DNA from: Archangium lansingense
GTDB lineage: Bacteria > Myxococcota > Myxococcia > Myxococcales > Myxococcaceae
Assembly: GCF_026626635.1 (NCBI RefSeq)
Contig: NZ_JAPNKA010000001.1
Location: forward strand, 11,082,501-11,146,500
Length of the DNA stretch: 64,000 bases
Direction of reading: 5' to 3'
Shown here: one piece after another, positions 1 through 8,857 of the stretch
Layout: each line of letters begins with the position of its first letter
Position numbering within the stretch: the stretch's first letter is position 1
Position numbers and translations under genes: made by a program
The notes under the pieces: generated by a model
What the model was told of the DNA's origin: nothing
What the model saw: the letters and a program-made list of their open reading frames with translations, nothing else
Databases searched by the model: none

Positions 1-1
1 G

Positions 2-337
2 CTCGCCGCCATGCTCCACGTCAGCCCCGCCGCCATCTCCATCGCCGTTCGGTACTTGATGCAGCTCGGGCTGGTGTCTCGCGAGCGCGAGCCGGGCGAG
101 CGCCGGGACCATTACAGGGTGCACAACGACATGTGGTACGAGTCGCTCACCCGGCGCGACGAGACACTCGTTCGCTGGGAGCAGGGACTCGAGGAAGGAA
201 TCGCCGCGCTCGGAGTGGACTCTCCCGCGGGAGCCCGGCTCGACGAGACACGCCGCTTCTTCGAGTTCGTCCGCGGCGAGTTCCCGCATCTGCTGCGCAA
301 GTGGAAGGAGATCCGCGCGGCAGGCCGCAAGAGCTAG
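2..337 (+). CDS. MarR/GbsR-family transcriptional regulator (5' end outside window)
   Basis: The reading frame is open to the left edge, so the N-terminus is missing. The visible part starts inside the recognition region of a winged helix-turn-helix (LAAMLHVSPAAISIAVRYL), followed by the wing (GLVSREREPGERRDHYRV) and about 60 residues of helical C-terminus rich in Arg and Glu. This is the pattern of GbsR/MarR-type regulators, which bind DNA as dimers and usually repress a neighbouring transporter or metabolic gene. The target is probably upstream, outside the window; the next gene is separated by about 120 bp holding a palindromic repeat. The call rests on motif pattern only. Confidence 0.75.
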   Translation, partial: LAAMLHVSPAAISIAVRYLMQLGLVSREREPGERRDHYRVHNDMWYESLTRRDETLVRWEQGLEEGIAALGVDSPAGARLDETRRFFEFVRGEFPHLLRKWKEIRAAGRKS

Positions 338-372
338 GGCCACCGCCACGGGTTCAACCCAGGAATCGAGAT

Positions 373-407
373 ACCCTCACCCCGTCCCTCTCCCGGAGGG
401 CGAGGGG
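373..407. repeat. Palindromic REP-like repeat, copy 1
   Basis: ACCCTCACCCC followed by GTCCCTCTCCCGGAGGGCGAGGGG. It belongs to the same family as the copies near 5580, 7147, 11062 and 26633. It lies between the MarR-type regulator and the histidine kinase, ahead of the kinase start. Only the left border motif is well kept here. Confidence 0.6.
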
Positions 408-456
408 ATATTGGGGAGGACAGAGCTTCACTCCAGGTGAGTTAGACTCGGACTCG

Positions 457-2643
457 ATGTCTACAGTGAATCTGAGTTCTCCCGCCCACAAGCTCCTCGG
501 AGCTGCTCTCCTCGCAGTGCTTTGGTGTACCGGAGCCGTGCTCCTGGCCCTGTCGCAGCCCTGGATGGGCCTGACGCTCGAGGCCGATCTCCAGGCTGGC
601 ACGGTGACCGTCGTCCACGGAGAGGGTCCTTCTTCCCAGCTTCCCGTCCCCGCCAGGCTCCTCGCCATCAGCGCCCCGGAGCATCCGCGCGTCGTGATCT
701 CCGCGACGGCACTCGTCGAGGATCCGGATCTCTTCCAGACCTACGAGCAGCTGGACGGCTTTCTCGCGGAGCAGAGCCGTCTGGCCCGGATACTCGCGAC
801 GGGCTCGGTGCGGCTGGAGGTCATCGGACAGGAGGGTGAGCCTCGCTCGTTCACCCTCTCCCCCGAAGCGCGGAGACCCCTCCGAAGCCTGCCACCTGTC
901 TTCTGGTTCCAGCTCTTCGCCGGGAGCGCGGGCTTCCTGATCGGCGCCTGGGTCTTCGTGCTCCGCTCGCGAGACGTGGCGGTCCGCATGTTCGGCGTGA
1001 TGAGCATGATGTTTCCGCTCTTCACCGTGACCGCCGCCGTCTACAGCACGCGAGAGCTGGCGCTCGACGGTGGGCTGATCCGCACGCTCTCCGCGCTGAA
1101 TCAGACGGGTGCCTCCCTCTTCGGTAACGGCCTGGTCGCGCTGTTCCTCTCCTATCCCCGGCAGCTCGTCCGGCCGCGCTGGCTCTGGGCAGTGCCAGCC
1201 GTCTTCGTCACCTGGCTGCTCGCCAACCTCTTCCGACTCACGCCAGATCAGGAATGGGGGGCGCAGCTCCCGATTCTCTCCGAGATGCTGCTCGCCCTCG
1301 GGTGCGCTGTGGTGCAGTGGCGAGTCACCCGAGGTGACCCGCGCGCGCAGGCCTCGCTGCAGTGGTTCGGCCTCTCCATCCTGGTGGGAGCGAGCCTCTT
1401 CGTCTTCACCCGCGTGGGCTCGACCCTGCTGGGCGGCATTCCCCCCATTGCCCAGGGATACTCCTTCGGGTTCTTCCTCCTGATGGACGTGGGCCTGGCG
1501 CTCGGGCTGCGCCGCTTCCGCCTCTTCGAGCTCGACGAGTGGGCCTACCGCATCCTGTTCTGGGTGGGCGGCGCCCTTGCACTCCTCCTGTTGGACGCCG
1601 CGCTCGCGGTCCTGCTCCAGCTCGAGGCGTCCTCTTCGCTGGGGCTGGCGGTGTTGCTATGCGGGCTCGGATACTTGCCGCTGCGCAACTGGCTCTGGTC
1701 CCGCCTGGTGTCGCGCAGGCAGCTCAGTGATCAGCAGCTCTTCCAGGCCCTGCTCGAGGTGGCCTTCGCGCCGGCCGGAGAGCAGCGCGCGGAGCGGTGG
1801 AAGGCCCTGGTGCGGCGACTCTTCGATCCACTCACCCTCGAGCCCGTGGCCGACGAGGTGCGCCAGGTCCAGCTCCAACAGGATGGTCTCGAGCTGCTGC
1901 TGCCGCCATCGGCTTCAGCGCCCGCGCTGCGCGCCGCCTATCCCTTCAAGGGACGCACCCTCTTTGGCCCGCAGCATCTCCGGTTGGGAGAGTACCTGGT
2001 CGAGCTGATGCGCCAGATCGAAGCCAGCCGCGACGCCTATGACCGCGGAGTCCGAGAGGAGCGCCTGCGGATCGCGAGAGATCTCCACGACGACGTGGGG
2101 GCCCGACTGCTAACGGCACTCCACCAGGACGCGCTCGACCGGACCCGGCAATCCATCCGGCTGGCCATCGCTGACATCCGCTCCATCGTGAGCGCGCTGA
2201 CTGGACGGCTCATCCCGGCGGCGGACGTGCTGGCGGACATCCGGCACGAGACCTCGCAGCGGCTCGAAGCCGCTGGGATCGAGCTCGAATGGCCCATTCC
2301 CCCAGCGGAGCCGGACGGCGCCGAGCTGAGCCACCATGTCTCGCGCCAGCTCGTGTCGATGACACGGGAGGCCATCTCGAATGTGATTCGCCACGCGCGG
2401 GCCCGGAAGGTGGAGGTGACGAGCCAGTGTGGCAAGGAGGGGTTGCTCCTCACCATTCGGGACGACGGAGCGGGCTTTGATGAGAGCGCTGGGAGCGGTG
2501 AAGGGCTGCGAAACCTGAAGCAGCGCGGCGAGGAGGCGGGAGGTGAGGTGCGAATCGAGTCCGGGCCGTCGCGCACCCTGCTGGAGTTCCGGCTCCCCGT
2601 GCAAGAGCGTCTGTACGCTGGCGCGGAGAGGGGGCACGCATGA
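457..2643 (+). CDS. Membrane sensor histidine kinase, NarL/DesK type (HisKA_3)
   Basis: Start chosen at ATG 457; the frame extends upstream but that part overlaps the repeat and reads as non-coding, Arg/Pro-rich sequence. The 728-residue product has an N-terminal membrane segment (about 13-34), a periplasmic stretch of about 110 residues, a block of about seven hydrophobic segments (about 150-410), then a cytoplasmic kinase. The HisKA_3 dimerisation/phosphoacceptor motif is RIARDLHDDVGARLL with His near residue 544, and the HATPase domain has DDGAGFD and GEGLRNLKQR near the C-terminus. The 7TM-like sensor arrangement resembles 7TMR-DISM-type kinases, but I do not recognise the ligand domain. 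The stop overlaps the start of the following regulator (ATGA), so the two are surely co-translated partners. Confidence 0.88.
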   Translation: MSTVNLSSPAHKLLGAALLAVLWCTGAVLLALSQPWMGLTLEADLQAGTVTVVHGEGPSSQLPVPARLLAISAPEHPRVVISATALVEDPDLFQTYEQLDGFLAEQSRLARILATGSVRLEVIGQEGEPRSFTLSPEARRPLRSLPPVFWFQLFAGSAGFLIGAWVFVLRSRDVAVRMFGVMSMMFPLFTVTAAVYSTRELALDGGLIRTLSALNQTGASLFGNGLVALFLSYPRQLVRPRWLWAVPAVFVTWLLANLFRLTPDQEWGAQLPILSEMLLALGCAVVQWRVTRGDPRAQASLQWFGLSILVGASLFVFTRVGSTLLGGIPPIAQGYSFGFFLLMDVGLALGLRRFRLFELDEWAYRILFWVGGALALLLLDAALAVLLQLEASSSLGLAVLLCGLGYLPLRNWLWSRLVSRRQLSDQQLFQALLEVAFAPAGEQRAERWKALVRRLFDPLTLEPVADEVRQVQLQQDGLELLLPPSASAPALRAAYPFKGRTLFGPQHLRLGEYLVELMRQIEASRDAYDRGVREERLRIARDLHDDVGARLLTALHQDALDRTRQSIRLAIADIRSIVSALTGRLIPAADVLADIRHETSQRLEAAGIELEWPIPPAEPDGAELSHHVSRQLVSMTREAISNVIRHARARKVEVTSQCGKEGLLLTIRDDGAGFDESAGSGEGLRNLKQRGEEAGGEVRIESGPSRTLLEFRLPVQERLYAGAERGHA

Positions 2644-3317
2644 CGGACGAGAAGCAGGTGCTCATCGTCGATGATCAGCCCGAACTCCGCGCCAGCTTCA
2701 GGCTGCGGCTGGAGAAGGCCTATCCTCACCCCACCATCTTCGAGGCGGGAAGCGTCGCCGCGGGACGTGCGCTCATCCAGGAGCGAAGCACGGTGCACCT
2801 GGCGCTGATCGACCTCGGGTTGCCTGATGGCTCGGGCGTCGAGCTCATCAAGCAACTGGGCGACACGCATCCCTCGTCGTTGATCGTCGTAGTCACCATC
2901 TACGCGGACGATGACCACCTCTTCCCGGCGCTCTCCGCGGGTGCGCACGGGTACTTGTTGAAGGATACCCCCGAGGAGCTCTGGCTGCGGCAGCTCCGGC
3001 AACTGGAGGGGGGCACGCCAGCACTCTCCCCACCGGTGGCCCGCCGCATCCTCGAGTTCTTCCGGGAGCGATCACGCGAGCCGAGCCGCCAGCAGGCCCC
3101 AGCGCCCCCACCGCCCGCGCCTTCCGCGGTGCTCACTCCTCGGGAGACCGAGGTGCTCGGCTACATCGGCCGCGGAATGCGAATAGGCGAGGTGGCGGGG
3201 ATGCTCGGCCTGGCCGAGAGCACGGTCGCCGGCTACGTGAAGGACATCTACCGCAAGCTCAACATCTGTTCCCGCGCCGAAGCCGCACTGGAGGCAGCAC
3301 GGCGCGGGCTGGTTTAG
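2640..3317 (+). CDS. NarL/FixJ-family response regulator
   Basis: 225 residues. Receiver domain at the N-terminus: acidic pair in LIVDDQ, phosphoacceptor Asp near residue 58 (ALIDLGLPDG), and the conserved Lys in LLKDTPEE. A Pro/Ala-rich linker is followed by a LuxR-type helix-turn-helix (TPRETEVLGYIGRGM through VKDIYRKLNICSRAEA). It overlaps the upstream kinase gene by 4 bases. By family knowledge it is phosphorylated by that kinase and then binds DNA as a dimer. No target promoter is evident; the next gene downstream is on the opposite strand. Confidence 0.9.
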   Translation: MTDEKQVLIVDDQPELRASFRLRLEKAYPHPTIFEAGSVAAGRALIQERSTVHLALIDLGLPDGSGVELIKQLGDTHPSSLIVVVTIYADDDHLFPALSAGAHGYLLKDTPEELWLRQLRQLEGGTPALSPPVARRILEFFRERSREPSRQQAPAPPPPAPSAVLTPRETEVLGYIGRGMRIGEVAGMLGLAESTVAGYVKDIYRKLNICSRAEAALEAARRGLV

Positions 3318-3348
3318 GGGTCCCATTTCTTCGAGGTACGGGTTGGGG

Positions 3349-3717
3349 CTACGGCTCGAGGAACGGCTCCCGGGAGGTGCACTTGCCCCGAACATCCTCA
3401 CGGGTCATCGGGGCGTAGTACCAGTCGTTGACGTCGCTGCCGTCACCCTGCTCGCCGATGAAACACCCGCCGACCACTCCCTCGCGCGGGCAGGGGCCGT
3501 CTCCAGCGACTGCCCCAATCGACGTGCAGAGGCCCTTGAAGGGCTCGATGCCCCCCTTGATGACCTCCACCCGCTCCTGGCAGCGATCCTCCCGACCATT
3601 CGGGCCGCTCTGGCGGAAGTCACAGTGCGCGGAGCTCGTCTCGATTCCGGTCAGATCCACCAGAGCCCCACACCCCAAGAGCCCCAACGACGCGACACAC
3701 CACACGAGCTTGTTCAT
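3349..3717 (-). CDS. Small cysteine-rich lipoprotein, function unknown
   Basis: 122 residues with a short signal peptide and a lipobox (GLLGC at about 12-16), so it is probably lipidated at Cys16. The mature part has several more cysteines (CDFRQSG, DRCQERV, GLCTSIG, GPCPREG, GGCFIGE, GKCTSRE), which suggests disulfides in the envelope. A G-rich ribosome site (AAGGGGG) sits just before ATG 3717. It runs convergently into the end of the response regulator gene. I do not recognise the family. Confidence 0.7.
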   Translation of the reverse strand: MNKLVWCVASLGLLGCGALVDLTGIETSSAHCDFRQSGPNGREDRCQERVEVIKGGIEPFKGLCTSIGAVAGDGPCPREGVVGGCFIGEQGDGSDVNDWYYAPMTREDVRGKCTSREPFLEP

Positions 3718-3759
3718 GAGGCCCCCTTGCCAACATGTGAGGACTCTCCGGTAACACGC

Positions 3760-3814
3760 GTGTCGTGGGCGCTGAACCCCCGGTTCAGGGGGGACGAGCG
3801 CCCCCCTACGACAC
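3760..3814. terminator. Large hairpin downstream of prfC
   Basis: The outer arms (3760-3773 and 3797-3814) pair as GTGTCGTGGGCGCT with a slightly bulged reverse complement. An inner GAACC..GGTTC hairpin lies in the loop. It sits between the prfC stop and the start of the lipoprotein gene, both on the minus strand, so it most plausibly ends prfC transcription. There is no clear T-run, so a dispersed structural repeat is the alternative. Confidence 0.45.
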
Positions 3815-3837
3815 CAGGCGCAAGCGATAGGCGGGCG

Positions 3838-5457
3838 TCAGCTCCCCGTCGCGGCCAGCTGGCGCAACAGCGGTGCCGCCGAGAGGAACTTCAGCTCCGG
3901 GTGCTTCTCCTCGGCGTGCTGCAAGGCCCAGTCGTCCCGGAAGAGCACCAGCGGCAGGCCGTCACGGTCCTGCACCGTCTGCCGGTTGCCTTCCCAGTCG
4001 AACGTCTTCGGATCGAAGTTCGGCCCCACCACCCACCGCGCGTGGCTGAAGGGCAGCCGGTCCAGCATGATGCGCGCGCCGTACTCGTGCTCCACCCGGT
4101 ACTGCAACACTTCGAACTGCAGCGCTCCCACCACGCCCACGATGGGATCCTTCATCCCCATCCCGAGCTGCTGGAAGATCTGCACCGTGCCCTCCTCGGA
4201 GAGCTGCTCCAGCCCCTTCTCCATCTGCTTGCGCCGCAACGGATCCTTCGAGCGGACGATCGCGAAGTACTCCGGGCTGAAGCGCGGCACGCTGTCGAAC
4301 AGCAGGTCCTCGCCCTCGCAGAGCGTGTCCCCGATGCGGAACATCCCCGGGTCGAACAGGCCAATCACGTCCCCCGGCCACGCGTCCTCGATGGCCGTGC
4401 GCTCGGCCGCCAGGAACTGGCTCGGCTTGGCCAGGCGCACTTCCTTGCCCAGCCGCGAGTGGAACGCGCTCATCCCCTTCGTGTACCGGCCCGACACCAC
4501 CCGCATGAACGCGATGCGGTCGCGGTGTGCCGGGTCCATGTTCGCCTGAATCTTGAACACGAAGCCCGCGAACTTCGGGTGCGTGGGCTCGCGCGGCCCG
4601 TTCTTCGTCTGACGCGACGTGGGCGCCGGCGCCAGCGTCAGGAAGTGGTCCAGGAACGGCCGCACGCCGAAGTTCGTCATCGCGCTGCCGAAGAACATCG
4701 GCGTGAGCTGACCCTGCTCCACCTTCTCCCGGGTGAACTCGTCCCCGCCAATGTCCAGCAGCTCGATCTCCTCCTTGAGCGTGGCCAGCTCGCGCTCGGA
4801 GAGGACGGTGAGGATGTCCGGTGAGTCGATGGAGATGGAGCGCTCCTGCACCTCGGACTCGCCATGGCGGCCCTCCGCGGCGAAGACGTGCACCACCTTG
4901 GACTGCCGGTCATACACGCCCCGGAACTCCGGCCCCATGCCAATGGGCCAGTTCATCGGGTAGGCGCGGATGCCCAGCACCTGCTCCAGCTCGTCCATGA
5001 GCTCCAGCGGCGCGCGGCCCCAGCGGTCAAGCTTGTTGACGAAGGTGAAGATGGGGATGCCGCGCATGCGGCACACCTTGAAGAGCTTCTTGGTCTGCGG
5101 CTCGACGCCCTTGGCCGCGTCGATGAGCATCACCGCCGAGTCCGCCGCCGCCAGCGTGCGGTAGGTGTCCTCGGAGAAGTCCTGGTGGCCCGGGGTGTCC
5201 AGCAGGTTCACCGCGTGGCCCCGGTAGGGGAACTGGAGCACGGAGGACGTCACGGAGATTCCGCGCTCCTTCTCCAGCTCCATCCAGTCGCTCGTCGCGT
5301 GGCGGCTCGCCCGGCGGGCCTTCACGCTACCAGCCAGGTGGATGGCGCCGCCGTAGAGCAGCAGCTTCTCGGTAAGCGTCGTCTTACCGGCGTCGGGGTG
5401 GGAGATGATCGCGAAGGTGCGCCGACGGGCGACTTCCTGGTCGAGCTCGGATGCCAT
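3838..5457 (-). CDS. prfC: Peptide chain release factor 3 (RF3)
   Basis: 539 residues from the ATG at 5457, the usual RF3 length; the frame extends further upstream but the family starts here (MASELDQEVARRRTFAIISH). GTPase motifs are clear: G1 SHPDAGKTT (about 19-27), switch I region with ERGISVTSSV, G3 DTPGHQDFSEDTY and G4 NKLDR. The C-terminal RF3-specific domain includes GVVGALQFEVLQYR. RF3 is a translational GTPase that recycles RF1/RF2 from the ribosome after termination. It stands alone between a small lipoprotein and RidA; a large hairpin lies just beyond the stop. Confidence 0.96.
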   Translation of the reverse strand: MASELDQEVARRRTFAIISHPDAGKTTLTEKLLLYGGAIHLAGSVKARRASRHATSDWMELEKERGISVTSSVLQFPYRGHAVNLLDTPGHQDFSEDTYRTLAAADSAVMLIDAAKGVEPQTKKLFKVCRMRGIPIFTFVNKLDRWGRAPLELMDELEQVLGIRAYPMNWPIGMGPEFRGVYDRQSKVVHVFAAEGRHGESEVQERSISIDSPDILTVLSERELATLKEEIELLDIGGDEFTREKVEQGQLTPMFFGSAMTNFGVRPFLDHFLTLAPAPTSRQTKNGPREPTHPKFAGFVFKIQANMDPAHRDRIAFMRVVSGRYTKGMSAFHSRLGKEVRLAKPSQFLAAERTAIEDAWPGDVIGLFDPGMFRIGDTLCEGEDLLFDSVPRFSPEYFAIVRSKDPLRRKQMEKGLEQLSEEGTVQIFQQLGMGMKDPIVGVVGALQFEVLQYRVEHEYGARIMLDRLPFSHARWVVGPNFDPKTFDWEGNRQTVQDRDGLPLVLFRDDWALQHAEEKHPELKFLSAAPLLRQLAATGS

Positions 5458-5579
5458 ATCGGGATGGGAACTATCACGGGGCGTGTGTTTTTTCGCGAGG
5501 TTCCACATTCCGGACCCGTTCCGTCGGAAAGCCTCCAGGCGGCCAGGCCCCTCCCCGCCTCCAGGCGCACCCCAGGTAT

Positions 5580-5617
5580 GTCCCCACTCCTGCTGGGAGA
5601 GGGCTAGGGTGGGGGTT
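5580..5617. repeat. Palindromic REP-like repeat, degenerate copy 2
   Basis: CCCCACTCCTGCTGGGAGAGGG followed by CTAGGGTGGGGG: the right half (GGGAGAGGG plus a GGGTG.GGGG border) is kept and the left half is decayed. It lies in the short divergent gap between prfC and the RidA gene, shortly before the RidA start, so it may form part of that leader. Confidence 0.45.
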
Positions 5618-5644
5618 TCCCGCCTTTCCCACCAAGGAGCCACC

Positions 5645-6034
5645 ATGCAGCGCAACACGTACTCGACTGGCACCGCCTGGGAGCCGCGCGTGGGTTACTC
5701 CCGCGCCGTCCGCGTGGGCCCCTACATCTCCGTCTCCGGCACCACCGCCACCGATGCCTCGGGCCAGGTGGTGGGCGAGGGAGACGTCTACGCCCAGACC
5801 GCCCAGGCGCTGCGCAACATCCAGGCGGCGCTCGAGGCCCTCGGGGGCCGGATGGAGCACGTGATTCGCACTCGCATGTACGTGATGGACATCTCCCTCT
5901 GGGGAGATGTGGGCCGGGCCCATGGCGAGGTCTTCGGCACCATCCGCCCCGCAACCAGCATGGTGGAGGTGAGCCGCCTCATCGACCCCGTCATGCTCGT
6001 GGAGATTGAGGCCGACGCCATCATCCCCGACTGA
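5645..6034 (+). CDS. RidA/YjgF/YER057c/UK114-family protein
   Basis: 129 residues from ATG 5645, which follows an AAGGAGCCACC ribosome site; the frame extends upstream but that part is leader sequence. Family features: GYSRAVRVGPYISVSGTT near the N-terminus, TAQALRNIQAALEALGG in the middle, and the catalytic-region Arg in VIRTRMYV. The closing RPATSMVEVSRLIDPVMLVEIEADAI matches the usual C-terminal beta strand. RidA enzymes hydrolyse reactive enamine/imine intermediates from amino acid metabolism in the cytoplasm, but the subfamily and substrate cannot be told from this sequence. Confidence 0.9.
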   Translation: MQRNTYSTGTAWEPRVGYSRAVRVGPYISVSGTTATDASGQVVGEGDVYAQTAQALRNIQAALEALGGRMEHVIRTRMYVMDISLWGDVGRAHGEVFGTIRPATSMVEVSRLIDPVMLVEIEADAIIPD

Positions 6035-6076
6035 GCCTCTGCCCGGCACGGCGCGGGCCCGAGCGAAGGGGCGGCT

Positions 6077-6919
6077 TCAGCCTGGATCGCCGCGCAGCCG
6101 CGCCAGCTCGGCAAGGGCTTCGGCCAACCGATGATCGGATTCCTCCCGGCGCCGTGCTTCCTCGGCGCGCAGGCGTGCCTCCTCGGCGAGCCGGTGCTCC
6201 AACTCGGCGCGCACCTGGGATTCCCTGGCGAGTTGCACCTCCGATTCCCGTGCCCTCCGCTCGAGCATGGCGATCATCTCGTCCGCCGCTGGCAGGGGCA
6301 CCCGGTCGTGATGGAAACGCAGCCGCTCGCCATCCACCCGCAGTTCCAGCCCCAACACCTCGGACGCGAAGAAGCCCTGCTGCGGCAGGATGGCGTCGTA
6401 GCCACGCCGCCCTTCCTCCAGCCTCCACCCGTTGAGCCGCAAGCGCCCACGGTCGAACAGGAAGTACTCGCGGATGCCAAGCCGGGCGAAGCGCTTCACG
6501 TTCCGCTCCAGATCCTTGCGGCGATCGCCCGCGACATGAATCTCCAGAGCGAAGTCGAGCCCCTTGCCCTCGGCACTCACCACCCAGCGCATGCGCTCGT
6601 GCGACTCCACCCCCAGAACGGCGATGACATCGGGAGCGAACATGCGCTCGCCCGGGTAGTACACGGGCAGCTCACAGGCCAGGTACACCTTGCGGCCCGC
6701 GCGTGTGAAGAAGTCCCCCAGCACCTGGCGCGTCTCCACCTTGGCCACGAAGTGCGGGTCTCCCTCGGGTGGAGCCGCTTCGGAGACCGGAAACTCGGAC
6801 GGCAGTCCCTCGACGATACGCGCACGCTCCTCGGGCGTCAGCCGCTCCCAAACCTCCTGGGACGGTGCGCGTGGGTCATCCGGATCGATGCGATAGGGCC
6901 CGATTCTCATGATGTGCAT
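6077..6919 (-). CDS. Uma2-family (DUF820) putative endonuclease-like protein with coiled-coil tail
   Basis: 280 residues from the ATG at 6919 (MHIMRIGPYRID). The core has the PD-(D/E)XK-like pattern of Uma2/DUF820 proteins: FAPDVIAVLG with the conserved Asp, then FALEIHVAG followed by a Lys-containing segment and REYFLFDRGR. About 60 residues of charged heptad-like sequence (ERRARESEVQLARESQVRAE onward) form a probable coiled coil at the C-terminus. Uma2 proteins are abundant in cyanobacteria and myxobacteria and have no settled biological role. The gene is a single transcription unit. Confidence 0.78.
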   Translation of the reverse strand: MHIMRIGPYRIDPDDPRAPSQEVWERLTPEERARIVEGLPSEFPVSEAAPPEGDPHFVAKVETRQVLGDFFTRAGRKVYLACELPVYYPGERMFAPDVIAVLGVESHERMRWVVSAEGKGLDFALEIHVAGDRRKDLERNVKRFARLGIREYFLFDRGRLRLNGWRLEEGRRGYDAILPQQGFFASEVLGLELRVDGERLRFHHDRVPLPAADEMIAMLERRARESEVQLARESQVRAELEHRLAEEARLRAEEARRREESDHRLAEALAELARLRGDPG

Positions 6920-7146
6920 GGGAAACCTATGTCTCCTCCGGTGGGCAGACCAAGGGGGTCTCGCGTGGAAGCGTTCGGCGAAAGGCGGCGGATCGTCGGA
7001 TGGGGATGGCATCTCGATAGCGCCTCGTGCAGGTGCCGGGCCGTCAGCCCGAAGCTCCCACACCTGACCTTCGAGATAATAGCCATTCCAGATGACTTCT
7101 CAAGTCATGTCGGGCCACGCTTCGGGGCCCAACCCGAGTGACGGGC

Positions 7147-7184
7147 ACCCTCACCCCGTCCCTCTCCCGAGGGGAGAGGGGTAG
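7147..7184. repeat. Palindromic REP-like repeat, copy 3
   Basis: ACCCTCACCCC, then GTCCCTCTCCCGAGGGGAGAGGGG. The core pairs as CCCTCTCCC/GGGGAGAGGG. It lies beyond the end of the ABC exporter operon, upstream of the oppositely reading Uma2 gene region, in non-coding sequence. Confidence 0.6.
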
Positions 7185-7256
7185 GTCAGCGAGAGAGATG
7201 GGAGGTGCTCAGTCGCTCGAAGCAGGAGATGCGCAGCGACTCGGGGTGGGAGGCGC

Positions 7257-8048
7257 TCAGCTACTCGCGGAGGTGTAGTGGCCAATCGAGTGCAGCCACA
7301 CCCTCCTCGACAGGAACGCGAAGAGGATGGAGCCCACCACCGCCCAGACCAGCGACATCCACGGCAGCCGCCCCAGCATCGCCTGCGCCGGAAAGGTCGT
7401 CATCACCGCCAGCGGAATCACGAACGTGAAGACGAAGGCCAGGAACCCTCGGAACACCGACGCCGGCCAGCGCGCCGCATCGAAGATGGACGTGAAGAAG
7501 TACGTCAGGTTGTCCACCTTCACCACGTAGAAGGCCGCGCTCACCGTCAATATCCACAATGAGTAGAGCAGCAACACACTCGTGCCCAGCAGCACCAGCG
7601 AGGCCAGCACCCCCACCGGTGAGGGAAGGCGGCCAATCAGGTGGAAGCCGTAGGCGAACAAGCCAAGCCCCGCCAGCACGTTGATGGAACGCCACGGCAG
7701 GAAGCGCGCGGTGGACACCAGGAACTGCGCGTCCGCTGGCTTGAGCAGCACGAAGTCCAGCGTCCCCTTGCGGATGTGCTCCACCACGCCGGTGAGGCTC
7801 GGGTTGATGGCCCCCTCGAGAATCCCTTGCAGCAGGGTGAACCACCCGATGACCAGCAGCGCCTCGCCGAAGCTCCACCCGGCGATGGACTGCCGATCCC
7901 GGTAGACGACGAAGAGCGGTGCCAGCGCGGTGGCCGTCCAGAAGAGGGAGATGATGCCCTCGATGACGAAGTCCCCCCGGTACTGCATCGCCAACAGGCT
8001 CGAGGCCCTCAGCTGCACTCCGAGCAGGCTCAGATAGCGCCGCAGCAT
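7257..8048 (-). CDS. ABC-2 type exporter permease (COG3694-like)
   Basis: 263 residues from the ATG at 8048 (MLRRYLSLLGVQLRASSLLA). About six hydrophobic helices, including GIISLFWTATALAPLFVVY, INVLAGLGLFAYGFHLIG and FVFTFVIPLAVMTTFPAQAM. The segment GVVEHIRKGTLDFVLLKPADAQFL is typical of the ABC-2 family transporter proteins that occur as pairs with a second permease. It is the last gene of a three-gene operon (ATPase, permease, permease) with a 5-base gap from the preceding permease. It probably forms a heterodimeric membrane channel with it; the substrate is unknown. Confidence 0.85.
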   Translation of the reverse strand: MLRRYLSLLGVQLRASSLLAMQYRGDFVIEGIISLFWTATALAPLFVVYRDRQSIAGWSFGEALLVIGWFTLLQGILEGAINPSLTGVVEHIRKGTLDFVLLKPADAQFLVSTARFLPWRSINVLAGLGLFAYGFHLIGRLPSPVGVLASLVLLGTSVLLLYSLWILTVSAAFYVVKVDNLTYFFTSIFDAARWPASVFRGFLAFVFTFVIPLAVMTTFPAQAMLGRLPWMSLVWAVVGSILFAFLSRRVWLHSIGHYTSASS

Positions 8049-8053
8049 CTCCC

Positions 8054-8857
8054 TCACCCTCCAAAGGCCGCGAAGCGCTTCAGGCCCCGCTTCCAGAGTC
8101 CCAGGCTGAGGAGCAGCATCAGCCCCACCCACAGCCACTGGCGCCCCAGCAGTCCCAGCGCGGCCCCGAATCCGTGGGCGTTCGTCATCAACTCCACCGG
8201 CAGCCCTATCTGGTAGCGGAAGGGCAGCCAGTCGATGATCGTCCGCCACACGGGCGGGAAGAGATCCACCGGGTAGAGGTAGCCCGAGCACACGAAGAAG
8301 AGCGCCAGCCATACGTCCATCAGCTTGGTGCTGCTCTCCATGTAGAGGCTCAGCGTGCCAATGGCCACGTTCACCAGGAAGGTGATGAGCCATCCGCCGA
8401 AGAGAGACACGAGGAAGAAGACCCAGCCCCACGCCGTCTGGGGCACCGACTGCCAGCCCACCGTGTACACGGCGAAGCTCGCCACCGGCACCACCACGAA
8501 CAGCCGCATGGGCATGGCCCCGAGGTTCTCCGCCGCGTAGCCCCACAGCGGCGAGATGGGCCGCAACAGGCGCATGGCCAGCGTGCCCTGGCGGACCTCG
8601 TAGTTGATCATCCAGGCCGCCCAGGCCCCCGTCATCTGCCGCACCACGAAGGCCGCCAGGAAGTAGCGCACGAAGTCCTGGGAGCCGTACTGGCCCACCG
8701 GCGCCTCCCGGGCCACCGCCGTCCACAGCGCCATCATGATGAGCGGCATGGTGGTGGACAGCACCCAGACGAACATCTCCGCCCGGTAGGCCACCGCCTC
8801 GGACAGGCCCACCCGCAGCAGCGTGGGCAGGGCCCGCAGTGTGCTCCCCGCGCTCAT
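8054..8857 (-). CDS. ABC-2 type exporter permease (COG4587-like)
   Basis: 267 residues from the ATG at 8857; longer upstream frames run through the ATPase gene and were not used. About six membrane segments, with MFVWVLSTTMPLIMMALWTAV near the N-terminus and YEVRQGTLAMRLLRPISPLWGY, the motif also seen in the paired permease (KGTLDFVLLKP). The start overlaps the stop of the ATPase gene (ATGA), which shows translational coupling. Together with the neighbouring permease and ATPase it forms a complete ABC-2 exporter of the daunorubicin/COG4586-4587-3694 type. The substrate cannot be inferred from the sequence. Confidence 0.87.
   Translation of the reverse strand: MSAGSTLRALPTLLRVGLSEAVAYRAEMFVWVLSTTMPLIMMALWTAVAREAPVGQYGSQDFVRYFLAAFVVRQMTGAWAAWMINYEVRQGTLAMRLLRPISPLWGYAAENLGAMPMRLFVVVPVASFAVYTVGWQSVPQTAWGWVFFLVSLFGGWLITFLVNVAIGTLSLYMESSTKLMDVWLALFFVCSGYLYPVDLFPPVWRTIIDWLPFRYQIGLPVELMTNAHGFGAALGLLGRQWLWVGLMLLLSLGLWKRGLKRFAAFGG

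Noticed and set aside
133..456. N-terminal extension of the first histidine kinase
   Set aside because: It overlaps the MarR-type gene and the repeat and reads as Arg/Pro-rich non-protein sequence.
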